This document shows, piece by piece, positions 36,000 through 43,990 of a stretch of DNA of 64,000 nt (positions are counted from its first letter, which is position 1; every line of letters begins with the position of its first letter). The translations under genes and the position numbers were made by a program. The notes under the pieces were generated by a model that ran no database searches, was not told the DNA's origin, and saw only the letters and a list, made by a program, of their open reading frames with translations. The stretch lies in the NCBI GenBank assembly GCA_016707785.1, contig JADJGZ010000005.1, positions 1-64,000 of the forward strand, written 5' to 3'. The stretch is from Bacteroidales bacterium. Lineage in GTDB: Bacteria > Bacteroidota > Bacteroidia > Bacteroidales > UBA4417.

Positions 36000-38147
36000 A
36001 TGAGAAATCTGGTCTTATTACTCACTTTATTTGCTTGCATCAGATCTACCGCCCAGGAATATGAACATCCTTATTCCTTCTTCACTAACAGTGCTATGAG
36101 TGGAGATTTTTTCTACAGCAGCACACTTCATAGCAGTGGCTCTCTAATCTATTCCATTAAAGGGAAAATTCCGGTGAGTTCCTCACAGTTTCACAGCCCG
36201 GGAAACGCGCTTGAACTTACTTATATGAATACAGTTTCAGGAAACTGGCAGGCCGCAATATATTATCATGAAATACGAGGCATGGATCATTTCAGGAAAT
36301 CCAATTACCTGTCTTTCTGGATACTGAACGATGACAAAAACACTTCACTTCCTTTGGTTGCCATGATGAAAAAAGACAGCAGCCTGACTAAAAAGGTACC
36401 TTTTCAACTTCAGCAACATACAGGCTGGGAACAAATACTCATTCCCCTGGATGATTTTACAGGTAATTCCCAACCAAAAGCCGAGAATTTTATGGCTGTA
36501 GTCTTTTGCCAGGAACCTGGAACCGTAAACCCCAGGCAAACCTGCTTTATCGACGATATTGAATTTGTCACCTCAACTGAATACCCTAAGCTTTCCTCTG
36601 TTCCTGAATTGGTCTCGGCAACCGGATATGCCCGGCATGTGGATATCTCATGGAAGCAAAATATGGATCCATCGGTAAGACTGGTAAAAATCTATCGCTC
36701 AGAAAATGGGAATCCTTACAATCAGGTTGGGGTTCAGCTTCCGCAATATAATAGGTACAGCGACTTCACAGGAAACAGTGGTAAACAATACTCCTATAAA
36801 CTCACATTTCTGGACAGGAATTACCGGGAATCGGATTTTTCCAAGGTAATGCAGGCAGAAACCAGGGAGATGTCAGACGAAGAATTACTGACTATGGTTC
36901 AGGAAGCCTCCTGGAGGTATTATACTGAGGGTGCTGAAGTGAATTCCGGAATGGCGCTTGAAAACATCCCTGGCAGACAACAAATGATCGCAACTGGTGC
37001 TTCCGGCTTTGGCTTAATGGCTATCATAACGGGAGCTGAACGACAGTTTACAGGCAGGGAAAATGCAGCAAATCAGGTGCTTAAAATAGTAGAATTTCTC
37101 GAAAAAGCAGATGCATTTCACGGTGTATTTCCACACTTTATGGATGGTAAGACCGGTCTCACAGAACCATTTTTTGGAAACCGCGACAATGGTGCCGACC
37201 TGGTGGAAACCGCTTTTCTCTTCCAGGGATTACTGGCTGCCAGGCAGTATTTTTCTCTTAACAACACTGTTGAAAAATCAATCCGGACAAAAATTACCAG
37301 TCTTTGGGAACGGGCTGAATGGGACTGGTTCACGAAAACGCCTGATAGCAAATTCCTTTACTGGCACTGGTCACCTGATCAGGCATGGGTTATCAACCAC
37401 CCCCTGATTGGCTGGAATGAAACCATGGTCACCTATCTTCTGGCAATCGCATCACCTAAGTATTCCATTCCTGCTGAGATGTATTACACCGGATGGGCAA
37501 ACCAGGATAGCACCGGCTGGAAATACCGTTCAGCCTGGGGAAGGACTATTGATGGAGCAGGATATACCAATGGTAATACCTATTATGGGATTAAACTCGA
37601 TGTGGGGGTATCCAATGGAGGCCCTCTCTTTTTCACACATTATTCCTTCATGGGTTACGACCCACATGGTATTACCGATAAATACACCAACTACTTTATT
37701 AATAATCAGAACATTGCAAAAATCAACTATAATTATTGTGTTGAAAACCCAAAACACTTCAAAGGATATGGCTCCGAAGCCTGGGGACTGACCGCCAGTG
37801 ACGGACCTTATGATTACTCCGCTAATGAACCTGTACTTTGGCAGGATATTGGCAAAATAACACCTACCGGGGCTTTGTCTTCCTTTCCCTATACCCCGGA
37901 AGAGTCAATGAAAGCCCTGAAACACTATTATTATGATTGTGGACATTTCCTTTGGGGGCCATATGGCTTCCGGGATTCATTTTTGCCTCAGGAAAACTGG
38001 TGCTCCGAAATCTATATGGGACTCAACCAGGCACCGATTGTGGTGATGATTGAAAACTACAGAACTGGCCTGATCTGGAATCTATTCATGAAAGATCCCG
38101 ATGTAATTAGAGGTCTAGAAAAACTAAAGCAATGTTCTGACAAGTAA
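36000..38147 (+). CDS. Glycoamylase-family (PF10091, GH144-type) enzyme 4 with N-terminal binding domain
   Basis: This 715-residue protein has a signal peptide (about 1-18), a galactose-binding-like beta sandwich (about 20-195), a fibronectin III module (about 205-290, 'PELVSATGYARHVDISWKQ') and a PF10091 domain (about 295-710). The catalytic domain keeps most family blocks ('ATGASGFGLMAIITGAER', 'DNGADLVETAFLFQGLL', 'LYWHWSPDQAWVINH', 'VVMIENYRTGLIWNLF') but reads 'GLNQAP' where the other three read 'AIDQGP': N676 replaces an otherwise invariant aspartate. It may have altered activity or act mainly in binding. Confidence 0.85.
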   Translation: MRNLVLLLTLFACIRSTAQEYEHPYSFFTNSAMSGDFFYSSTLHSSGSLIYSIKGKIPVSSSQFHSPGNALELTYMNTVSGNWQAAIYYHEIRGMDHFRKSNYLSFWILNDDKNTSLPLVAMMKKDSSLTKKVPFQLQQHTGWEQILIPLDDFTGNSQPKAENFMAVVFCQEPGTVNPRQTCFIDDIEFVTSTEYPKLSSVPELVSATGYARHVDISWKQNMDPSVRLVKIYRSENGNPYNQVGVQLPQYNRYSDFTGNSGKQYSYKLTFLDRNYRESDFSKVMQAETREMSDEELLTMVQEASWRYYTEGAEVNSGMALENIPGRQQMIATGASGFGLMAIITGAERQFTGRENAANQVLKIVEFLEKADAFHGVFPHFMDGKTGLTEPFFGNRDNGADLVETAFLFQGLLAARQYFSLNNTVEKSIRTKITSLWERAEWDWFTKTPDSKFLYWHWSPDQAWVINHPLIGWNETMVTYLLAIASPKYSIPAEMYYTGWANQDSTGWKYRSAWGRTIDGAGYTNGNTYYGIKLDVGVSNGGPLFFTHYSFMGYDPHGITDKYTNYFINNQNIAKINYNYCVENPKHFKGYGSEAWGLTASDGPYDYSANEPVLWQDIGKITPTGALSSFPYTPEESMKALKHYYYDCGHFLWGPYGFRDSFLPQENWCSEIYMGLNQAPIVVMIENYRTGLIWNLFMKDPDVIRGLEKLKQCSDK

Positions 38148-38239
38148 GCTCCTGCACATATTAACAGAAAATCGTCAATGATTGAATTTATGTACCTATA
38201 TTTGTACAGGTTTCAGAACTGCCTGATAATTAATCGTGG

Positions 38240-38400
38240 AAAGACAGAGGGGCCGCTTCCTAGCCTGTGCAAGAAAAAAAAAAACCGGGGGCAGATGGGA
38301 AAAAAGAGCGCCCCGGAAAAAAATTTTGTTGTGCGGCCCTTTGGCAAGAGAATGATAAGACGTAGTTGAAATTCCGAACGCTCGCTCAACAGAACTTCAC
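38240..38400. other. Compositionally odd spacer
   Basis: This stretch has homopolymer A runs beside G/C-rich blocks (a 12-A run into CCGGGGG, GCGCCCCGG, GTGCGGCCC), unlike the surrounding coding DNA. CCGGGG and CCCCGG can pair across about 17 bases. No gene was recognised. It lies just left of the toxin-antitoxin genes and may be part of the acquired segment. Confidence 0.4.
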
Positions 38401-38409
38401 AAAACTAAA

Positions 38410-38636
38410 ATGACATACAAGAGAAAATTATCAATCAACTAGCTAACATCCATGATGCTGCTTTTCTTAGAGCAATTAAAGTTCTTATAGACTCTAAAGT
38501 TGAAAAAGAAACATATTTACTTTCTGATTATCAAAAACAAAGAGTCAAATTAGGGAGAGAGCAATTGACTAAGAACCAGACTATTTCTCATGATGAAATA
38601 CAAAAAGAAATTGATCAATGGCTCGGGTCGAGATAG
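38410..38636 (+). pseudogene. Antitoxin of a RelE/ParE pair, start codon out of frame
   Basis: From 38412 to TAG at 38634-38636 there is an open frame of 74 codons whose product (IQEKIINQLANIHD...QKEIDQWLGSR) has the length, charge and C-terminal position of small antitoxins paired with RelE/ParE toxins. No ATG, GTG or TTG is available near its start. The natural ATG at 38410 is one base out of frame and hits a stop after 10 codons. A single missing base near 38414 explains this. The end overlaps the toxin start by 19 bases, as expected for a coupled pair. Confidence 0.65.
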
Positions 38637-38929
38637 TATGGTCTGTTGAAGCAAAACAGGATTTAAAGGACATCCTGGAATTCTATATCATCCGAAATGG
38701 AAGTGCGGTGTATAGTAAAAAGCTCTACTCAAAAATTAATAAGAGTATAAGATTACTCTCAAAAAATCCTTCACTTGGAATAAAAACTGACGACCCTGAC
38801 ATCAGGGCACTTATTACTGGTGACTATCAAATCATCTATGAAGTTTTTGAAAAACTACTACTGGTCATAATGATATGGGATTGTAGAAGAGACCCTGAAG
38901 ACAAAGTGATTGATATTAGAAGGAATTAA
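38618..38929 (+). CDS. RelE/ParE family toxin
   Basis: This 103-residue basic protein has the ParE/RelE layout: 'VEIVWSVEAKQDLKDILEFY' N-terminal helix region, 'IRLLSKNPSLGIKTDDPDIRAL' and the terminal strands 'YQIIYEVFEKLLLVIMIWDCRRDPE'. Family members cleave mRNA at the ribosome or poison gyrase; which applies here cannot be told. Its ATG lies within the end of the antitoxin frame. The pair sits inside the PUL, between the fourth glycoamylase and the GH31 gene, and is probably a separate insertion. Confidence 0.85.
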   Translation: MARVEIVWSVEAKQDLKDILEFYIIRNGSAVYSKKLYSKINKSIRLLSKNPSLGIKTDDPDIRALITGDYQIIYEVFEKLLLVIMIWDCRRDPEDKVIDIRRN

Positions 38930-39030
38930 CACCATCAAACCTTTTCAGCAATCATTTCATTATATTTCCGATTACGGTCTAAGAACTTGAAATACTATGA
39001 CAATACTCTTACAAATATTATGAATGATAA

Positions 39031-41541
39031 ATGAATATGGTGTACATGACTTCCATCCTCCAAACCACCCTACTTACCTTCCTGTTGATTTTTGTCTGCA
39101 AATCCGCAATAGCCCAACCAGCTGATATCGGCCCTGTTATTAAATGGGGAAAAACCGAATATGGAATTAAAGGTTCCACTTCAACAGCATTCTTTAATAT
39201 TCAGATCTACGACGCCAATACAGTTAGGGTAAGAGTTTCGAAACAGGCAAAGATGGATGATTTCTCATACCTTCTGGTTGATACTGTGAAACCTGATCCG
39301 TTGCCCTTTTCAGTGACTGAATCTTCCAATACAATCAAACTGGCAACTTCAGTCCTGACCATTCAGATTGAGAAATCACCTCTTTTCAGAGTCACCTTCA
39401 GTACCCCTGACAGCAGGATTATAAACGAAGATGTGGCTGGAAAAGGTTTTGGAAGTACTTTTAACGGGAAAAGAACCAATCTTTATAAAGTGCTTCAGGA
39501 AGGGGAGCGATTTGTAGGATTAGGCGAAGTGTTGGGAAATCTCGATAAACGCGGTACCGGGTACACACTGAATAATACGGATACCTATAAATATGGCGAT
39601 CCTCGCTTGCCCATGTATACCAATGTCCCTTTCTATATTGGAATACATCATGATTTGGTTTACGGACTATTTTATCATAATACATATAAATCTTTCTTCA
39701 ATTTCGGACTTTCAACTCCTGAATTTACCTCTATAACTGCCGATGGAGGCGATATTGATTATTTCCTTATTTATGATTCAGATATTCCCGGTATTCTGAA
39801 ACATTATACCCGGCTTACCGGCAGGATGCCACTTCCTCCCATCTGGAGCCTGGGATACCATCAGAGCCGCTGCAGTTATTATCCACAGGAAAATGTGGAA
39901 ATATTGGCTGAGACTTTCAGGAAAAAGAAAATCCCAATCGACTGCATTGTGTTGGATGCCGATTACCTGAAAGATTATGAACCTTTCCGGATCAACACAG
40001 ACCGATTTCCAGATATGAAAGGACTGACCACAAAGCTGAAAAAGATGGGCTTTGAAGTCACCGCCTCTGTAAATCCGGGTATCAAAAGGGATAGCAGCTA
40101 CTTTGCACATTGGGATGGACTGAAGAATGACATTTTTGTGAAATACCAGGATGGCAGCCTCTATACTGCCGAAATTGCCCCTAGCCTGAACAACTTTGTT
40201 GATTTTACAAAACCTGCAGCCAGGAACTGGTGGGCAAACCATATGAAATTTCTCCCTGAGAATGGCATTCATGGTTACTGGAACGACATGAATGAGCCGG
40301 CTGTTGGAGGAAGTTACCTGCCCGATAATCTCCTCTTCGATTTCGACGGGCATAAAGCTGATGCCTTGAAATCAAAGAATGTTTATGGAATGCTGATGGC
40401 CCGCAGTTCCTTCGAAGCGGCTCTGTTAAATGGAAACGGAAGAAGGCCCTTTGTGCTTACCCGCTCTGGATATGCCGGAGTCCAACGATATGCTGCCGTT
40501 TGGACCGGTGATAATACCGCAAAAGATGAATTCCTCTTAGGTGGAACCCTCCTTAATACCCAGATGGGTTTATCAGGAATTCCATTCGTGGGCGACGATA
40601 TCGGTGGATACATTGGTCCCACTTCAAAGGAATTATTCACCCGCTGGATCCAGGTGGGGATTTTCGCACCCTATGCAAGAAATCATAAAGAAGCCTACTC
40701 GCTTGCCAATGAACCCTGGAGCTACGGAGAAGAGGCAGAAGGAATTTCCAGGGAGTTTATTGGTTTCAGGTACAGGCTCCTGCCCTATCTCTATTCTAAA
40801 TTCTATGAAACATCAACCACGGGGATCCCAATTGCCAGAAGTCTTTGCATCAATTCCCCCTTCGATGACAAAGTTTATGACCCATTGTATCAATACCAGT
40901 TCCTATGTGGGGATGCACTGCTGGTGGTGCCAGTAACATCTAAGGAATCTGTTAAGAATTTGTACTTACCTGAAGGTGAATGGTTCGACATTTACAATGA
41001 TGAGTACATCAGCGGTCCAAAGGAACTTTCTGTTAATACCAAACTGCATCAGATTCCTGTCTATGTAAGGGCTTCATCCATCCTGCCAATGCAATCCCTT
41101 GTTCAATATACTGCTCAGAAACCTTCTGACACTCTCGTCATACACATCTACTCAGGCAAAACTAAGAACCAGTTCTGCTATTATGAAGATGATGGCAATA
41201 CCTTTGAATACAAACAAGGTAACTTTTGCCGGAGAACCATGGATTTTGACCCGGGTATGAAACAATTGCTTATTTCTGCTCAGGAAGGCCATTTTGTCTC
41301 TAAGTTCACTCATATCAAATGTGTTTTCCATGGATTCCGGGATTCCATCAAAACCCTGACAATCAACGGAAAACCAGCAAAGGTTTCTAACAGCCAGGAG
41401 TCTATGATCAATGGCCTCCGATATTTGCAGGATACCTATGATCCGCAGTATCTTAGCAGTCTCAGGGGTGAAACACCAATGCAAGCTCAGGTCTGGACAG
41501 TATTCCCTTTCAATGGCAACGCTATCCGGCTGGGATGGTAA
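39031..41541 (+). CDS. GH31 alpha-glucosidase-family enzyme
   Basis: This 836-residue secreted enzyme has a signal peptide (about 1-27), an N-terminal beta domain, the GH31 (beta/alpha)8 barrel and C-terminal beta domains (DUF5110-like). The catalytic nucleophile is D419 in 'GYWNDMNEP' and the acid/base is D494 in 'AVWTGDNTA'. 'PPIWSLGYHQSRCSYYP' is the family barrel-entry motif. GH31 acts on alpha-linked glucose, xylose or related bonds. Its presence in a beta-glucan type PUL suggests alpha-linked branches or a side activity (inference). Confidence 0.93.
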   Translation: MNMVYMTSILQTTLLTFLLIFVCKSAIAQPADIGPVIKWGKTEYGIKGSTSTAFFNIQIYDANTVRVRVSKQAKMDDFSYLLVDTVKPDPLPFSVTESSNTIKLATSVLTIQIEKSPLFRVTFSTPDSRIINEDVAGKGFGSTFNGKRTNLYKVLQEGERFVGLGEVLGNLDKRGTGYTLNNTDTYKYGDPRLPMYTNVPFYIGIHHDLVYGLFYHNTYKSFFNFGLSTPEFTSITADGGDIDYFLIYDSDIPGILKHYTRLTGRMPLPPIWSLGYHQSRCSYYPQENVEILAETFRKKKIPIDCIVLDADYLKDYEPFRINTDRFPDMKGLTTKLKKMGFEVTASVNPGIKRDSSYFAHWDGLKNDIFVKYQDGSLYTAEIAPSLNNFVDFTKPAARNWWANHMKFLPENGIHGYWNDMNEPAVGGSYLPDNLLFDFDGHKADALKSKNVYGMLMARSSFEAALLNGNGRRPFVLTRSGYAGVQRYAAVWTGDNTAKDEFLLGGTLLNTQMGLSGIPFVGDDIGGYIGPTSKELFTRWIQVGIFAPYARNHKEAYSLANEPWSYGEEAEGISREFIGFRYRLLPYLYSKFYETSTTGIPIARSLCINSPFDDKVYDPLYQYQFLCGDALLVVPVTSKESVKNLYLPEGEWFDIYNDEYISGPKELSVNTKLHQIPVYVRASSILPMQSLVQYTAQKPSDTLVIHIYSGKTKNQFCYYEDDGNTFEYKQGNFCRRTMDFDPGMKQLLISAQEGHFVSKFTHIKCVFHGFRDSIKTLTINGKPAKVSNSQESMINGLRYLQDTYDPQYLSSLRGETPMQAQVWTVFPFNGNAIRLGW

Positions 41542-41569
41542 CTAAAAACTATGCCTATTCTCAAAAAAC

Positions 41570-43306
41570 ATGAAACAGTTCATTCTTCTTCTTCTGATGC
41601 TTGCCTTAATCAGCAGTGGATATGCACAGCAGAAAACGTATTGCAACCCGGTAAATATCGATTACGGGTACACTCCTATTCCCAACTTCAGTGAATGGGG
41701 CCGCCATCGTGCGACTGCCGACCCGGTGATTGTTACTTACAAAGGCGATTACTACCTTTTCTCCACGAACCAATGGGGCTATTGGGTTAGCAGCGATATG
41801 CTGAACTGGAAGTTTCATTCAAGAAAGTTTCTTCGCCCCTGGAATGAAGGGTATGATGAACTATGTGCCCCGGCTGTCGGGGTGATCGGTGATACCATGA
41901 TAGTTTTTGGCTCCACCTACCTCAGCAATTTCACCATCTGGATGAGTACAAATCCCAAAGCCAATGATTGGCGCCCTCTTGTGGATTCATTTGCAATTGG
42001 TGGCTGGGACCCGGCATTTTTCACTGATTTCGATGGCAGGTTTTATATGTATAATGGAAGTAGCAACCGCTTCCCGCTTTATGGGGTGGAACTCAACAGA
42101 AAAACCATGCAACCCAATACTACCCGCAAGGAAACCTACCTGCTGGAACCATGGAAATATGGCTGGCAACGCTTCGGAGAAAATATGGATGACACTTTCC
42201 TCGATCCGTTTATTGAAGGGGCATGGATGACACGCCACAAAGACAAATACTACCTTCAATACGGGGCACCAGGCACTGAGTTCAGCGGTTATGCTGATGG
42301 TGTAGTTGTCGGGGATTCTCCTCTGGGTCCTTTCACTCCTCAATCCATGCCTTTCAGCTACAAACCGGGCGGATTTGCCAGAGGGGCCGGACATGGAGCC
42401 ACTTTCCAGGATTCATGGGAAAACTACTGGCATGTTTCTACAATTGCCATTTCGGTAAAGAACAATTTTGAACGACGCATCGGAATCTGGCCTGCCGGAT
42501 TCGATAACGATGGGGTAATGTATTGCAATACAGCTTTTGGTGATTACCCAACCTACTTGCCGGATGGGAAAACCGATCATCTGCAACCACGTTTTACCGG
42601 TTGGATGCTTTTAAACTATAACAAACCGGTTACTGTTTCTTCAACTTTAGGCGCATATGCCCCTAACCTGGCTGTAGATGAAAGCATTAAAACTTACTGG
42701 AGTGCGGCTTCAGGTAATAAGGATGAATGGTTTATTTCTGACCTCGGCAGCATCAGTACGGTGAATGCAATTCAAATCAACTACGCGGATCAGGATGCAG
42801 ATATTCTCGGAAAATCAATCGGCTTATTCCATCAGTACCAGGTCTTTGAATCAGTGGATGGAAAGAAATGGAAACTACTTGTCGATAAAAGCCAGAATAA
42901 AACTGATGTCCCCCATGACTATATCGAGCTCCCAACACCAATTGAAACCCGATTCCTGAAAATGGTAAATATCCATATGCCCACCGGTAAGTTCGCTTTA
43001 AGTGGTTTCAGGGTATTCGGATTAGGTAAGGGAACAAAACCTGCACCGGTTCAGGATTTCATAGTCCTCCGCACCGAAAAAGACAAGCGTTCTGCCTGGC
43101 TGAAATGGAAACCGGTTGATAATGCTTATGCCTACAACATCTATATGGGCACCACACCATACAAGCTCTATAACTGCATTATGGTTCATGGTTCAAATGA
43201 ATACTGGTTAAAGACCATGGATAAAGATATTCCATACTTTTTCACCATAGAATCGGTGAATGAAAATGGGGTTAGTGATCGTATACCGGTTAAATTGATT
43301 CCCTAA
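41570..43306 (+). CDS. GH43-like five-bladed propeller with discoidin and Fn3-like domains
   Basis: This 578-residue secreted protein has a signal peptide (1-19, 'GYAQQ') and a five-bladed propeller to about residue 340. The GH43 triad is visible as D51 ('ATADPVIV', base), D147 ('GGWDPAFF', pKa modulator) and E216 ('FIEGAWM', acid). Then comes an F5/8 discoidin-type carbohydrate-binding domain (about 350-490, 'AVDESIKTYWSAASGNKDEWF') and a C-terminal Fn3-like module. GH43 members act mostly on arabinose, xylose or galactose linkages; the substrate here is not evident. It starts 28 bases after the GH31 gene. Confidence 0.85.
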   Translation: MKQFILLLLMLALISSGYAQQKTYCNPVNIDYGYTPIPNFSEWGRHRATADPVIVTYKGDYYLFSTNQWGYWVSSDMLNWKFHSRKFLRPWNEGYDELCAPAVGVIGDTMIVFGSTYLSNFTIWMSTNPKANDWRPLVDSFAIGGWDPAFFTDFDGRFYMYNGSSNRFPLYGVELNRKTMQPNTTRKETYLLEPWKYGWQRFGENMDDTFLDPFIEGAWMTRHKDKYYLQYGAPGTEFSGYADGVVVGDSPLGPFTPQSMPFSYKPGGFARGAGHGATFQDSWENYWHVSTIAISVKNNFERRIGIWPAGFDNDGVMYCNTAFGDYPTYLPDGKTDHLQPRFTGWMLLNYNKPVTVSSTLGAYAPNLAVDESIKTYWSAASGNKDEWFISDLGSISTVNAIQINYADQDADILGKSIGLFHQYQVFESVDGKKWKLLVDKSQNKTDVPHDYIELPTPIETRFLKMVNIHMPTGKFALSGFRVFGLGKGTKPAPVQDFIVLRTEKDKRSAWLKWKPVDNAYAYNIYMGTTPYKLYNCIMVHGSNEYWLKTMDKDIPYFFTIESVNENGVSDRIPVKLIP

Positions 43307-43316
43307 TCCTGTTTAA

Positions 43317-43982
43317 ATGCGAGGCTCTTTTCTCTTTCTGGTCCTCTTTATCAGCCTCCAGGCCGCATTAACGGCTCAGACAGTTGTTTCTCCCTATGCA
43401 GCAGATATTCTGCAATTCAGACAGTCTGACAGCCTCATACCACCTCCTGCCAACCCTATCCTTTTCATTGGAAGTTCATCTTTCACCATGTGGAAGGATG
43501 TAAACGACTATTTCCCCGATAAACCCATAATAAATCGGGCATATGGTGGATCCTGCCTTACCGATCTGATCAGGGACTATCCAATTACAGTCTTACCTTA
43601 TAAGCCAAAGCAAATCGTAATCTATTGCGGGGAAAATGATTTTGCCCGGGAGGACACCTTACTACCCGAAGATATTTTAGAACGATTTTCTCGCCTTTTC
43701 AGCATTTTGCGCATAAATCTTCCCGAAACAAAGATTACCTTTGTTTCAATGAAACCCAGTCCCAGCCGCTGGCACCTCAGGGAGAAATACCTTGAAGGCA
43801 ACAGGCTGATCCGAAAATACATCAGAAAGCAGGATAATGCCGACTATATTGATGTCTGGAGTAAGATGCTGAATGATAAGAAGGAACCAAAACCGGAAAT
43901 ATTCCTTGAAGATCAGTTGCATATGAATCCGCAAGGTTACCTGATCTGGAAAAAAGCTATTTATCGCCACTTAATAAAATAA
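43317..43982 (+). CDS. Secreted SGNH/GDSL hydrolase (probable carbohydrate esterase)
   Basis: This 221-residue protein has a signal peptide (about 1-20, 'ALTAQ'). SGNH blocks: I 'ILFIGSSSFTMW' (catalytic serine in GSSS), II glycine in 'NRAYGGSCL', III asparagine in 'YCGENDFA', and V 'DQLHMNPQGY' with the catalytic D and H. Such enzymes remove acyl groups from sugars. In this PUL it could deacylate the glycan so that the GH enzymes can act. The stop codon overlaps the next start by one base (TAATG). Confidence 0.88.
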   Translation: MRGSFLFLVLFISLQAALTAQTVVSPYAADILQFRQSDSLIPPPANPILFIGSSSFTMWKDVNDYFPDKPIINRAYGGSCLTDLIRDYPITVLPYKPKQIVIYCGENDFAREDTLLPEDILERFSRLFSILRINLPETKITFVSMKPSPSRWHLREKYLEGNRLIRKYIRKQDNADYIDVWSKMLNDKKEPKPEIFLEDQLHMNPQGYLIWKKAIYRHLIK

Positions 43983-43990
43983 TGTATCCT

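Noticed and set aside
39778..40353. 191-codon minus-strand frame inside the GH31 gene
   Set aside because: Antisense shadow of a well-supported coding region with no recognisable domain.
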